Below, in pieces: positions 1-9,207 of a stretch of 64,000 bases of DNA. Under the pieces are notes generated by a model, which was not told the DNA's origin, searched no databases, and saw only the letters and a program-made list of their open reading frames with translations. The position numbers were made by a program, and so were the translations under genes. Source of the stretch: Flavobacterium sp. SUN052. GTDB taxonomy: Bacteria; Bacteroidota; Bacteroidia; Flavobacteriales; Flavobacteriaceae. The stretch spans positions 124,001 to 188,000 of the forward strand of contig NZ_JAPQNS010000011.1 of assembly GCF_028867935.1 (NCBI RefSeq), written 5' to 3'. Numbering within the stretch: position 1 is the stretch's first letter; each line of letters opens with the position of its first letter.

Positions 1-1364
1 ACAAGTGGGTTTTTAGCGTCTGCATCGGCCACTAGTAATTCCGAAGGATTAGCGACCTCTGTCTGGGCAAACACAACCTGTTTACCACTTACATCGAAGC
101 TGGTGACTCCTTTTTCGAAGCCCGTGAGCTGAGTAATCTCTTTTGTGATGGCATTAAGTCGATACAAGGGAGAGCCTCCATTGGCAGGAGCGATAAAATA
201 CAGAACAGGGGTACTGGTAGGCGTGCCTGTTTTCACTGACCGGCCCGCTTTACCAGCCGAGTTTGTTGACCATTTAAAACTGCCCGCAGCCCGATCGAAA
301 GGTAGTATCTCAGGAGTCGAAACACTGGTTCCACTAAGCGTAGCAATGCCCACCTGCCCGAAGTTAACCCCCTCTGTTGAACTGCTCAAAAACGCCAGCC
401 GACTACCATCGGCCGCTAGTTCGGGAGAGAAATAGCTCCGTCCTTCGGCGCCCAGTAGCACCGTCCGGCGACCGATGCCATTAAGCGGCAAGGCGACAAT
501 CGCACTGGTCTGCTCACGGTCGGGATGTTTGAGCGTATCGCGTTTGGTTACAGCTAACACCTGCTGCCCCCCAGGCAACCAACTAGCCGCACTGAATGAA
601 TAAAATCCCCGGGTGATGGGCCGGGCGGTGGCACCTTCGCGCACGTCGGTCACAAACAGGTGGGTAAAGCCCATGTCGGATTCGGTAGTGGCCTCTCCCT
701 GAAAATTGAGCCGGGTAATGACTTTCGCCTTTTTGTCATCCACATCTTTCTGCAAATACGCCCGAATTTCGGCCAGCGATCCATCGGGGTTTGCTTTTAC
801 CGACTTGTCGGGCCGCACAAAATCGTTATTAGCAAATCCCGGTTTTTCGAGCGACCAGACCGGTCCCCGGCGAGAAGGATTTAGCACACTATCGCTCAAT
901 ATTTCGGCAAACGAAACGCTGCTTTCAAATAGAATCTGCTTGCCATCGGGCGACCAAACAGGACTACTGGCACTGTATTTACCCGAAGTGAGCTGGTAAG
1001 CCTCTCCCCCATCCATCGGCATCACAAACACTTGTCCCTTGCCCTTCACGGTCCGCACAAACGCAAGCCGTGTTCCGTCGGGCGACCAAGCTGGTTGGCG
1101 GGCGCTTTCGGGGCCGCGCGTCAGTGCTTTGGAGTCGCCTGCCTTGAGGCTGCTTAGATAAATATGCGTCCGGTAGTCATACTCTCCGGCCTGATCGGGA
1201 TTCGCTTCGATGGTTGTTAGGGTGTATGCTGCGCGCTGGCCGTCGGGCGATAAGGCTACACCTCCCACCTGTTTGATACGGGTCAGGTCGGAAGCAACGA
1301 TTTTTTGTTGCTGCTGGGCTATAGCAGCTGCTGGCAGAAGGAGAAGGAGAAGTATGAAGCGCAT
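1..1364 (-). CDS. S9 family peptidase, N-terminal part (cut by window edge)
   Basis: The reading frame stays open from the ATG at 1362-1364 to the window edge (454 codons). The first 16 residues (MRFILLLLLLPAAAIA) form a signal peptide, so the product is exported. The rest is a beta-propeller with repeated TolB/WD40-like phrases such as ALSPDGQRAAYT, AWSPDGTRLAFVR and VWSPDGKQILFES. This is the N-terminal substrate-gating propeller of prolyl oligopeptidase-type (S9) enzymes. The catalytic alpha/beta-hydrolase domain would lie beyond the window, so activity cannot be checked here. It follows the PBP4-like gene on the same strand with a palindromic repeat between them. A TolB-like protein without a hydrolase domain is the alternative. 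Confidence 0.85.
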   Translation of the reverse strand, partial: MRFILLLLLLPAAAIAQQQQKIVASDLTRIKQVGGVALSPDGQRAAYTLTTIEANPDQAGEYDYRTHIYLSSLKAGDSKALTRGPESARQPAWSPDGTRLAFVRTVKGKGQVFVMPMDGGEAYQLTSGKYSASSPVWSPDGKQILFESSVSFAEILSDSVLNPSRRGPVWSLEKPGFANNDFVRPDKSVKANPDGSLAEIRAYLQKDVDDKKAKVITRLNFQGEATTESDMGFTHLFVTDVREGATARPITRGFYSFSAASWLPGGQQVLAVTKRDTLKHPDREQTSAIVALPLNGIGRRTVLLGAEGRSYFSPELAADGSRLAFLSSSTEGVNFGQVGIATLSGTSVSTPEILPFDRAAGSFKWSTNSAGKAGRSVKTGTPTSTPVLYFIAPANGGSPLYRLNAITKEITQLTGFEKGVTSFDVSGKQVVFAQTEVANPSELLVADADAKNPL

Positions 1365-1379
1365 AAAGTGAGGGAAACC

Positions 1380-1464
1380 GAGATGTCATCTTGTTTGGAA
1401 AGATGACATCTCTAGTGGGTTGGCTGTAATAAGAGATAACATCTTCCAAACAAGATGTCATCTC
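1380..1464. repeat. Nested REP-like palindrome, GATGACATCT family, copy 1 (two hairpins)
   Basis: Two hairpins face each other. The first (1380-1412) has 13-bp arms GAGATGTCATCTT / AAGATGACATCTC around a 7-nt loop. The second (1433-1464) has the same arms with one mismatch. The two units are also inverted copies of each other, so the block can fold as two small hairpins or one long one. Related units occur at 29955-30038 and 54083-54115. All three copies lie in spacers between tandem minus-strand genes. Confidence 0.85.
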
Positions 1465-1466
1465 AA

Positions 1467-2741
1467 TTAAAACTGATTATGAACCTGTTGCAGAAATTTG
1501 GCTGTGCGTTGCCGCATTTCCGAAATGGGCTGTACAAAGTTATTATGCATCATGCTGAATAACAGCACTTGCCCTTTACGAGTGACTATGTAGCCACTGA
1601 GATTATAAACCCCGGTCATAGAGCCGGATTTAGCAAACACAAAGGGCTTACCCGACTGGTACATTCCGCGAAGCGTACCGGACTGACCAGCTGCCGGAAG
1701 CAAAGCAAAAAGACGGTCCTGGGGCACTTTAGCCTGAATCAGTTGGAGCAGAGAAATCAGACTATTGGGTGTAAACAGGTTATACCGGGACATGCCCGAA
1801 CCGTCGACCCAGCGGGTTTTTGCGTTTCGTAGTACCGTTGAGTCGATCTGGGCGCGAATAGCCTGGGGATTCAAAACCGGGTCGCCCTTTTGGGCCGATG
1901 CCAGCAGCAAGGTATGCTCAGCCAGCGTGTTATCGCTGACATGCAGGGTACGTTTGTACAGCGAATCGGTCGAGATGCCTTTTACTAGTTGACTGGTGGC
2001 TGGTTGGATTAGATTAACGAGGCCAACAGGTCGGTTCAGCGTGTCGCTCAGCAGCCGGGCCGCTAACTCCGGTGACCACCGAAAGGGGACATCCTGCCGA
2101 AACGGACGATTGTTTTGGGGACGAACAAAGCGGTTCTGATTTTCGTCACGCTGCACCACGCGAGGTGTAGGCCGAGCGTCAGAAATGACTGTGCTATCCG
2201 CAAAAAAAGTGGGCTGTATCGACACATCGGGTCGACGGTCAGGGTAAGTGAAGCGAACAAAATTGCCGTATAGAGGTAATGGAGCCAGTTCGCAGGAATA
2301 ATCATCGTTATAATCATCCCAGGCCCAACCCGGTCCCAAGCGGGTACGCGTGAAATTATTGGCTGAATAAAAGAGCTTTTCGGGGCGATTGCGCAAAAAC
2401 CGGATTGCACTCGTGTCGGGCAAGTCAGGATTAAGCAACAACGGGTTGCCGGTTCCCCAAAAGATGAGTGAGTCGCCCCGCACTACATACCGAAGCGCGG
2501 GCAGTGAGTCGGGCAAGGTGAGCAGGCCCGCGTAGAAACTAAACAGTTTGGTGTTGGAAGCGGGCACAAACCCTTTGTCGGCATTGTACGAAATCAGCGT
2601 CTTTTGCTTCACCGGGTCATACAGCGCAAAGCCTGTGAAATGATCCGTAAACTGATTACTCGTATGAAGATCTCGGGCTAATCGTTTGGCTGGTGAGCAA
2701 CCGATAAGAGCAAGTAAAAGAAGGGCGGGGAGGTAGCGCAT
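1467..2741 (-). CDS. dacB: D-alanyl-D-alanine carboxypeptidase/endopeptidase, PBP4 (S13) family lipoprotein
   Basis: Penicillin-binding protein of the S13 family, which trims or cleaves peptidoglycan cross-links in the periplasm. The three active-site motifs of serine penicillin-recognizing enzymes are visible: SxxK as SNTK at residues 62-65, SxN as SDN at 269-271 and KTG-type KSGS at 371-374. The S13 signature-like WVDGSGMSRYN is at 311-321. The N-terminus has a lipobox (ALIGC, Cys15), so it is probably a lipoprotein. At 424 residues it is near the usual PBP4 length. It lies upstream of the S9 peptidase gene on the same strand. Confidence 0.9.
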   Translation of the reverse strand: MRYLPALLLLALIGCSPAKRLARDLHTSNQFTDHFTGFALYDPVKQKTLISYNADKGFVPASNTKLFSFYAGLLTLPDSLPALRYVVRGDSLIFWGTGNPLLLNPDLPDTSAIRFLRNRPEKLFYSANNFTRTRLGPGWAWDDYNDDYSCELAPLPLYGNFVRFTYPDRRPDVSIQPTFFADSTVISDARPTPRVVQRDENQNRFVRPQNNRPFRQDVPFRWSPELAARLLSDTLNRPVGLVNLIQPATSQLVKGISTDSLYKRTLHVSDNTLAEHTLLLASAQKGDPVLNPQAIRAQIDSTVLRNAKTRWVDGSGMSRYNLFTPNSLISLLQLIQAKVPQDRLFALLPAAGQSGTLRGMYQSGKPFVFAKSGSMTGVYNLSGYIVTRKGQVLLFSMMHNNFVQPISEMRQRTAKFLQQVHNQF

Positions 2742-2770
2742 CTCGATAAAGAAAGATGCAAGATAAAACG

Positions 2771-2886
2771 ATAGGAACGCGGATGACGCGGATGGAGCGG
2801 ATTAACACAGATTTTTCAGCTTTACCGAAGAAATCCGTATTAATCCGCTCCATCCGCGTCATCCGTCGGTCCGCCGATGCGGTTCC
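2771..2886. repeat. Long inverted repeat, GGATGGAGCGGATTAA family, copy 1
   Basis: The core arms 2781-2805 and 2840-2864 are perfectly complementary over 25 bp and contain the phrases GACGCGGAT and GGAGCGGATTAA. The outer part AGGAAC... / ...GTTCCT also pairs, interrupted by about 16 extra bases in the right arm. The element fills the spacer between the start of the PBP4-like gene and the end of the metalloprotease gene. A closely related copy lies between nuoL and nuoM (62870-62980), and a degenerate one at 43211-43265. Confidence 0.85.
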
Positions 2887-2888
2887 TA

Positions 2889-5600
2889 TTACCGTGCAAT
2901 CATGATCTTTTTAGTCTCTGTTGTATCACCCGCTTTCAGTTGCAGGAAGTACAGCCCCGTTGGCAACTGACCGAGGTCAACCTGTTCGTTAATGCTTGTT
3001 CCGCGAACAGTCAGCGACAAAGCCCGAATCGTTTGGCCCATTGGGCTGGTAACGGTGAGACCTGCCTCAGTGGCTACCTTGGCCAGTTGAGCCTCTATCC
3101 GAATCACACCATTGCTCGATGGGTTTGGATAAATCGAGAACTGTAGGGGCTTAGTAGGTTCCGTAGCCAAAATTGGCGGTGGTGGCGGAATCTGAATTTG
3201 CAGGTTATCAATGGCCCAACCCCAACCAACCGATAACTGATCGGCGTAAAGTCGGAATCGAATCAGAACCACATCATTGGCTTTGAAAAGGCCCGTTTCG
3301 AGCATGCGAATCTCCCGGCTTTTAAAGAGTGCCGGTGTGGCTACTGCGGTTGAGTTGACGTCAATTCCTGAGCCGGTTAAACTGCCGTTCCACACCCGGT
3401 TCCAATCGTTGTTTTCGCGGGCATCATAGCCTTCAATCATTGGCAACCAGGTGCGACCACCATCTTTTGACCCTTCCACAATCACAAAATCAAAGAAGTT
3501 AGGATCACCATATCGACTGCCTACTTCACCGGGCTCGACCAGCGCAATTTCGGAGAACCGGATGGTAGCACTATCGGGATTAGCTTTAAGTCGAATGGGG
3601 GCTAGCAACAATGCCGACGTATTATTTTCGTAGTCGTATGTATTACCGTTTCGATAGGGATGATCTGACTGTAACAAGGGACTCTGGAAACCAGACGGCT
3701 GCGATATTACAAATCCGTTGGTGGCAAAGTCTGCTGCTGAGGATGTTGGGTTCGCAAAGTCGTTGGTATAGTTTGTTCGGACGGTTGTTTGCGGAGCAAC
3801 AACGGCTATTTCCTGAAAACCCTGCGCCGGGAACGTTACCCGGTTCTTGGTGCGAGCACTGTCGATGGCGATGATTCGATACTGAATTTTGCCACCGCCC
3901 GTTAACGAACCCGTTGGGAACCGCAAGCGAGCCATATAAACACTGTCGATCTCATCAACGCCACCCGTGAGCTGACGCGTCTGTATAGTGTAGCGCATCG
4001 GTACAGGTGCCTGAGTGGTACCGTTGATCTGCCATTCAACGTAGGCGGTATCAACCCCCGTAATTCGGTCGTCACTGATGATAGCGCTGATGTTTAGCGT
4101 ATCGGTTGCTCCGGCAATAACATAGTAATTGTTGGTGGCTGCCGTTGTGGTGGCGGTCGGCGATGTAAACAGGCCATTGGCACGCAATCCTAAGCGCGAG
4201 AGCGTTGGAGGCACGTTATCGGGTCCAAGCGTTGCCCGGTAAATCAATTGCTGGCCCGATGCAGACAGTTTGCCGGGGTTCGTGAATGTCCGGCCCGATG
4301 CATCCTGCACCTGGAAATAGTAGCCTACAACACCCGTTGCCAAACTGGCAGGAAGGGTATAGTTATACTGATTGGTTGAGCCAACCTGAGTTGGGGTTAC
4401 CGCTGAATAACTAGCCACGTTTGTGACAGAGGCCCCTCGGCCAATAAACAGTTTCACCGAGTTCGGTACGATTGTCGTATCGCTGAACACGTTGACGCTT
4501 AATACGCGGTCAATCACTTCCTCACTGTCGCGAAGACGATTATCGTGAATCATCGATGTTGTTTTCCACTCCATATCCTCAAACATAGCCAGCGTAAGCG
4601 GGCCGGGGTTGAAGTTTGCCACCCCATTATTGGCTTCGGGAGTCATCAACTCGTTAACCGTTCCGTCGGGATAGGTTTTCTCGTCTAAGTGCGATGTACT
4701 GGAACCTGCCTGAAATGTTGTTGGAGCGTACAGGCGGGCTTTCTGGCCTGTTTTCTTCTGTAGGATTGGTCCGTTGAAGAACAGGTTATCGGTCACGTAC
4801 TGGTTGTAAAGTGCCGATGAGTTATCGGGGAATAAGGTCGCATCAACCGTCTTCTGACCGGTGCCGTTCTCTACGAAGGCATCAAAAACCAGCGGTGGTT
4901 GAACGCTAGCCGTGTTAGAACCAACGCTTCGACCACTCACAAAACCGAGCCCGTGGCCAATTTCGTGCAGTACCACCGTTGTAAAATCTAACTGATTGGG
5001 TCCAGGTTTTCCATCCGTTCCTAAATACCAGGAAGTTACAGCACTGTTGAAACTAGCCTGAATATCAGGAGCGGTGCCGTTAAGTTCTTTACGACCGATT
5101 TTTTCGGCTAGCGCGATTGGGTAAAACGCATCCGCTTTTTGAGTAGGGCCATACAACCGGTAATAGTCGCTGGGGCTGGCTTGCCCAAGCGTTACGCGGC
5201 TCCGACTGGGCGAACCCAGGTTCGTCCAGTTGGCCGTCATTCTGATCGGAATGGGCGAAACAATGATTGATTGCCAGATGTCGACTGCTAATTGAAAAGC
5301 AGCCCGCGCATTATCAGGGAAACCAACGTAGGTCACTACAAAGGTCGACGTTTGCGGTGCCGCTACCCGTGCCGTGCCCTTCCCCCGCGAACGCAGGAAT
5401 GACTCCGGAGCAGGAATTGAATAGAAGTTCGTATTGTCGAGTCGGGCGATACAGGTGGTGCTGGCGGGTTTATCCAGACGCATCTGCATGGCAAAGTTTT
5501 GGTAAGCAGAGCGAGAGGCTGTTTTTTGCCCCATTGCCGAACTCATCACTAACCACGTGCCTACAAAGGCCAGTAGTCGGGCGGCAAACAAAAATCGCAT
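2889..5600 (-). CDS. Secreted zinc metalloprotease-like protein with T9SS type A sorting domain
   Basis: 903 residues. A signal peptide (about 1-24, ending SSAMG) is followed by a protease-like domain with the zinc motif LHEIGHGLGF at 211-220 (His212, Glu213, His216). Downstream, SHLDE and NELMTP resemble the third-ligand and Met-turn regions of metzincin-like enzymes; that assignment is inferred. The middle has beta-rich repeats. The C-terminus is a T9SS type A signal: SIYPNPSSNG near residue 825, then GLYFLQLKAG and a basic end. The protein is therefore expected to cross the outer membrane by T9SS and be released or surface-anchored. Substrate is unknown. Confidence 0.85.
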   Translation of the reverse strand: MRFLFAARLLAFVGTWLVMSSAMGQKTASRSAYQNFAMQMRLDKPASTTCIARLDNTNFYSIPAPESFLRSRGKGTARVAAPQTSTFVVTYVGFPDNARAAFQLAVDIWQSIIVSPIPIRMTANWTNLGSPSRSRVTLGQASPSDYYRLYGPTQKADAFYPIALAEKIGRKELNGTAPDIQASFNSAVTSWYLGTDGKPGPNQLDFTTVVLHEIGHGLGFVSGRSVGSNTASVQPPLVFDAFVENGTGQKTVDATLFPDNSSALYNQYVTDNLFFNGPILQKKTGQKARLYAPTTFQAGSSTSHLDEKTYPDGTVNELMTPEANNGVANFNPGPLTLAMFEDMEWKTTSMIHDNRLRDSEEVIDRVLSVNVFSDTTIVPNSVKLFIGRGASVTNVASYSAVTPTQVGSTNQYNYTLPASLATGVVGYYFQVQDASGRTFTNPGKLSASGQQLIYRATLGPDNVPPTLSRLGLRANGLFTSPTATTTAATNNYYVIAGATDTLNISAIISDDRITGVDTAYVEWQINGTTQAPVPMRYTIQTRQLTGGVDEIDSVYMARLRFPTGSLTGGGKIQYRIIAIDSARTKNRVTFPAQGFQEIAVVAPQTTVRTNYTNDFANPTSSAADFATNGFVISQPSGFQSPLLQSDHPYRNGNTYDYENNTSALLLAPIRLKANPDSATIRFSEIALVEPGEVGSRYGDPNFFDFVIVEGSKDGGRTWLPMIEGYDARENNDWNRVWNGSLTGSGIDVNSTAVATPALFKSREIRMLETGLFKANDVVLIRFRLYADQLSVGWGWAIDNLQIQIPPPPPILATEPTKPLQFSIYPNPSSNGVIRIEAQLAKVATEAGLTVTSPMGQTIRALSLTVRGTSINEQVDLGQLPTGLYFLQLKAGDTTETKKIMIAR

Positions 5601-5675
5601 AGTAACGTAACGTAAAGTGTTAGAGCAAATAGAAACGAATTTGATTGATTAGGTAACGATGGAAGCGGGGATTTA

Positions 5676-5768
5676 TGATTTTGGATTGGGGATTTCGGAT
5701 TTTTACCTCCGGTAGCTTAACCTGCTACCGCAAGAAATCCAACATCCGAAATCCCCAATCCAAAATCA
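5676..5768. repeat. Long inverted repeat, GGATTTCGGAT family, copy 1
   Basis: Arms 5676-5700 and 5744-5768 are perfectly complementary over 25 bp; the left arm reads TGATTTTGGATTGGGGATTT and continues with CGGAT. The apex carries a second stem CGGTAGC / GCTACCG (5710-5730). The right arm ends on the stop codon of msrB (5766-5768), so the element starts exactly where that gene ends. It may act as a 3' stabiliser or terminator for msrB. Relatives are at 12958-13045 and 45609-45711. Confidence 0.85.
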
Positions 5769-6161
5769 CTGCTCCTTCATTACCAAAGATACCGAATTGA
5801 GGCAGTAACGCAAACCGGTTGGCGGAGGACCGTCGGGGAACACGTGACCGAGATGCGCGTCGCATACGTTGCACAATACTTCTACCCGCGACATTCCGTA
5901 GCTGTTATCCTGTACATGAGCAATTCTGTCCTCTTCAATGGGTTCTGTAAAACTGGGCCATCCCGTGCCCGATTCAAACTTGGTTGTCGACTCGAACAGG
6001 TCGGTGCCACAACACACACAGGCGTATATACCAGGGTCTTTACGTTCGCAGTACTCGCCCGTAAACGCTCGTTCGGTTCCCTTCTGACGCGTTACCCGGT
6101 ATTGCTCCGGCGTGAGTTGCGCCCGCCATTCTTCGTCCGTTTTAATTACTTTCTGGATCAT
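5766..6161 (-). CDS. msrB: Peptide-methionine (R)-S-oxide reductase MsrB
   Basis: Reduces methionine R-sulfoxide in proteins, a repair step after oxidative damage. The 131-residue protein is a complete stand-alone MsrB. The structural zinc site is present as two CxxC pairs (Cys48/Cys51 and Cys97/Cys100). The signature GTGWPSF is at 65-71, and the catalytic cysteine is Cys120 in GLRYCLNS. No signal peptide is seen, so it should be cytoplasmic. It is not fused to MsrA. The gene is divergent from recQ. Confidence 0.95.
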   Translation of the reverse strand: MIQKVIKTDEEWRAQLTPEQYRVTRQKGTERAFTGEYCERKDPGIYACVCCGTDLFESTTKFESGTGWPSFTEPIEEDRIAHVQDNSYGMSRVEVLCNVCDAHLGHVFPDGPPPTGLRYCLNSVSLVMKEQ

Positions 6162-6256
6162 AGATGTTCGGTTAAAAGTCTTTACGCTTTGTAGAATTAA
6201 ATCGTTGCGCCATTGGCTAGAAAACGATTCTTACGACTAATTGTCTGTTGATGTCC

Positions 6257-6264
6257 TAAATTTG
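6257..6264 (+). promoter_or_regulatory. Bacteroidota-type -7 box for recQ
   Basis: TAAATTTG fits the Bacteroidota -7 consensus TAnnTTTG exactly and ends 22 bp before the recQ ATG. I see no clean TTG at the -33 position. Assignment rests on the known consensus and on position. Confidence 0.55.
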
Positions 6265-6286
6265 TACGATAAGAGGAGTTTACCAC

Positions 6287-8227
6287 ATGACGCCACACGA
6301 CATATTACGGCAGTATTGGGGATACTCAGCGTTTCGCCCATTGCAGGAAGACATTATCAATACCGTGTTGGCCGGGCAGGATACGCTCGTGCTGATGCCG
6401 ACCGGTGGGGGCAAATCGCTTTGTTTCCAGGTACCAACACTGGTTATGGAAGGCGTCTGTATTGTTGTAACGCCCTTGATCGCCTTGATGAAAGATCAGG
6501 TGGAACAGCTCAAACGGCGCGGCATTCCGGCAGCGGCTATCTACTCAGGGATGCACTACCGCGAAATTGACTCAACGCTCGACAATTGCATTTACGGCAA
6601 CACCAAATTTCTATACGTTTCGCCCGAACGGCTTCAGACCGAACTTGTTATTGAGCGGGCGAAACAGATGAAAATCTGCCTGATTGCCGTTGATGAAGCC
6701 CACTGTATTTCGGCCTGGGGATACGACTTTCGACCTCCTTACCTGAAAATTGCCGAGTTCAGAGCGGTGCTGCCTAAGGTAGCACCCGTTATTGCGCTCA
6801 CAGCTTCGGCCACCCCCGACGTGCAAGCCGACATTGTTGCCCGGCTGGAAATGCGCAGTCCCGGCAACCGAAACGGCCAACCAGAGCCGCCACCTGTGTT
6901 TCGGCAAACGTTTGCCCGGCCTAATCTCTCGTATTCGGCCCTGGCCGAAAGCGACAAAGAAGTTCGGCTCCTTAAAATTCTCGGCAATGTGCCGGGAAGT
7001 GCCATTGTGTATGTTCGGAGCCGACGCCAAACCCAGCAGGTTGCCGAGTTTCTGTACCGGAACGGCATCTCCGCCGATTTTTATCATGCGGGCCTGGCAA
7101 CCAAACAGCGCGACGAGAAGCAGGAGGCTTGGATCAATGACCGAATTCGGGTAATTGTGGCGACAAACGCGTTCGGAATGGGTATCGACAAACCCAACGT
7201 GCGCGTAGTGGTACACCTCGATGTTCCCGATACGCCCGAAGCGTATTATCAGGAAGCAGGTCGTGCCGGGCGCGATGGGCAGAAAGCCTACGCCGTTCTG
7301 CTCCACACCGACGCCGACCTAAGCACAGTTGAGGCCCGCACCGAACAGCAATATCCGGCTGTTGAACTGCTCAAACGGACGTATCAGGCGCTGGCCAATT
7401 ACACCGCTGTACCAACCGGCGGGGGGCAGTTTGCCAGCTACGATTTTGACATGCATACCTTCGTAACAACCTTCCAGTTGCCCCCACAGGGTACTCACTT
7501 TGCGCTCAGACAACTGGAACACGAAGGATTTATCAGCTTAACGGAGAGTTATTACAAACCCTCGCGCGTGTTGATGAGCCTCAACAATCGCGAATTGTAT
7601 GAGTTTCAGCTGCGAAACCCACACTACGAACCGTTCATTAAATTACTCCTCCGCATGTATGGCGGAGAAATCTTTACGGACTTTCTGACGATTTCAGAAA
7701 CGGCATTGGCGCGTGCGTTTTTTATCGACCAAAAGGAAATTGTTGCTCTGTTGCAGCAACTCCATGAACGCTCAATTCTGATCTACGAAAAGCAGAAAGA
7801 CAAACCCCAGCTCACCTTCCTGACGCCCCGCATCGACGCCAATCAACTCCCCATCGACACGCGATTATTAAACGAGCGGAAGCAACGGGCGATGACCAAA
7901 GTACGGGCAATGGTGGCTTACGTGCAAAACCCCATCCAGTGCCGAACTCGTCTGTTACAAGCGTATTTTGGTGAAAACCCCGGCGATGCCTGTGGTATTT
8001 GTGACAACTGTCTCAAACAAAAATCTCGCCCCGATCCCACCGAAGCCGTTCGGGAGCAGGTGTTTCAGTACGTAACACGCGCCGATGGGCCCGGTGTGTC
8101 GCCCCGGCAATTAGCCGATTATTTTGCCCAAACCAACACAGAAACACTGGCTCAGGCTGTGCAGCAGATGTTAGCCGAAGAGGTGCTGCAATACAACGCT
8201 GGCGGAAACCTGACAGCAAGGGTGTAA
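6287..8227 (+). CDS. recQ: ATP-dependent DNA helicase RecQ (short form without HRDC)
   Basis: 3'-5' DNA helicase acting in recombination and replication repair. Visible motifs: FRPLQ (motif 0), Walker A PTGGGKS at 38-44, DEAH at 136-139, LTASATP (motif III) and QEAGRAGRDGQ (motif VI, near 321-331). The RecQ zinc site is Cys552, Cys569, Cys572 and Cys575. A winged-helix region follows the helicase core. The usual C-terminal HRDC domain is missing: 646 residues end shortly after a second helix-turn-helix-like segment. The ATG at 6287 is supported by the -7 box upstream. Confidence 0.95.
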   Translation: MTPHDILRQYWGYSAFRPLQEDIINTVLAGQDTLVLMPTGGGKSLCFQVPTLVMEGVCIVVTPLIALMKDQVEQLKRRGIPAAAIYSGMHYREIDSTLDNCIYGNTKFLYVSPERLQTELVIERAKQMKICLIAVDEAHCISAWGYDFRPPYLKIAEFRAVLPKVAPVIALTASATPDVQADIVARLEMRSPGNRNGQPEPPPVFRQTFARPNLSYSALAESDKEVRLLKILGNVPGSAIVYVRSRRQTQQVAEFLYRNGISADFYHAGLATKQRDEKQEAWINDRIRVIVATNAFGMGIDKPNVRVVVHLDVPDTPEAYYQEAGRAGRDGQKAYAVLLHTDADLSTVEARTEQQYPAVELLKRTYQALANYTAVPTGGGQFASYDFDMHTFVTTFQLPPQGTHFALRQLEHEGFISLTESYYKPSRVLMSLNNRELYEFQLRNPHYEPFIKLLLRMYGGEIFTDFLTISETALARAFFIDQKEIVALLQQLHERSILIYEKQKDKPQLTFLTPRIDANQLPIDTRLLNERKQRAMTKVRAMVAYVQNPIQCRTRLLQAYFGENPGDACGICDNCLKQKSRPDPTEAVREQVFQYVTRADGPGVSPRQLADYFAQTNTETLAQAVQQMLAEEVLQYNAGGNLTARV

Positions 8228-8287
8228 CCTTTCATAATCCATTCGATATGACTAATTTGCGGCCCTAACCCAAACCGTAAGTACCCC

Positions 8288-9121
8288 TTGAGTCGTTCTA
8301 TTCTCGTCTGTTTATTTAGTCTTTTTTGCGCATCCAATACCCTGGCACAATATCGTCCCTGGAAATATTGGGAAGACAAACCCGGCACCTGGTCGATAGC
8401 GCTGGCCACTGGCGCTACTCGATATGCGGGAGATTTGAGCGAAGAAAAAGACTTACTCGTTCGGCCCCGGCTGGGCGTTGAAGCATCTGGTTCCGTCCTG
8501 TATAGATTTGCTGAACGGTTTTCGGCCCGTGCCGATGGCCGTATGTATATGATCTGGGGAAAGCACGAAAATACCCGCATCTGGTTCAACAATCTATCCT
8601 TCGTAGCCATCAATCCAGAGCTGAGCGCGGGCATTCAAGCTGATCTTTACCCAGCCGACCAGCGTGACCGCCGAGTTAATCCATACCTGTTTGCAGGTCT
8701 GGGTTTAACGTACCTCAATACACTAACCCGTTTTCAGAATCATTGGGTTACGTTGCCGCCCTTGCATACTGAAAACGTTGTGTACAATCGCTACCCCGCC
8801 CTAATGAAGCTTGCTGTTGGCCATTCCGTACTCATCCGGTTCAAGTACCGACTAGCAGTTGAGCTTGGGTACACGGGGGTATTCAGCGATTATTTAGACG
8901 ATGTCAGTACGGTTTATCCAGACATTTCAAAACTCGAACCGCTTGGCCAGGCCCTGTCCGACCGGCGATATGCCCTAGGGTTGGGCCTGCCAGCCGCTCA
9001 ACCGGGCGATCAACGGGGTAATCCAAATAAACGCGATGGCTATTTCTCCTTATCACTCCGGCTGACCCGCTTACTCACCACCGATGCCGACCGTCGTTAT
9101 AAACGCGTTATCGGCTGGTAG
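8288..9121 (+). CDS. Outer membrane beta-barrel protein of unknown function (DUF6089-like)
   Basis: 277 residues with a signal peptide (about 1-20, MSRSILVCLFSLFCASNTLA). The mature protein is rich in alternating aromatic/hydrophobic strands and Tyr/Gly turns, ending in a polar-aromatic strand (YKRVIGW), as in small outer-membrane barrels. I read it as a transmembrane barrel by this pattern; function is unknown. The start is a TTG at 8288, because no ATG lies between the upstream in-frame stop and the signal peptide. It sits 60 bp after recQ on the same strand. Confidence 0.7.
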   Translation: MSRSILVCLFSLFCASNTLAQYRPWKYWEDKPGTWSIALATGATRYAGDLSEEKDLLVRPRLGVEASGSVLYRFAERFSARADGRMYMIWGKHENTRIWFNNLSFVAINPELSAGIQADLYPADQRDRRVNPYLFAGLGLTYLNTLTRFQNHWVTLPPLHTENVVYNRYPALMKLAVGHSVLIRFKYRLAVELGYTGVFSDYLDDVSTVYPDISKLEPLGQALSDRRYALGLGLPAAQPGDQRGNPNKRDGYFSLSLRLTRLLTTDADRRYKRVIGW

Positions 9122-9167
9122 CCCTTCACTCGAACCAGCGGTGTGCAGGGGCGTGACCTTTTTTGCG

Positions 9168-9175
9168 TATTTTTG
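9168..9175 (+). promoter_or_regulatory. Bacteroidota-type -7 box for the polyprenyl synthase gene
   Basis: TATTTTTG matches TAnnTTTG exactly. The box overlaps a possible upstream TTG codon at 9163. This argues that translation begins at the ATG at 9208, 32 bp after the box. Confidence 0.55.
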
Positions 9176-9207
9176 GCTCACAATCTCGCGGTAAGCCGCC
9201 CCACTCA

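Noticed and set aside
1177..1461. A 94-codon minus-strand reading frame near the S9 peptidase start
   Set aside because: It lies in another frame over the peptidase signal region and the palindromic repeat, and has no recognisable protein features.
6611..7306. A 231-codon minus-strand frame inside recQ
   Set aside because: It is a shadow of the helicase core, which is complete on the plus strand.
8152..8634. A 160-codon minus-strand frame across recQ and the barrel protein gene
   Set aside because: It overlaps both genes antisense and resembles nothing known.
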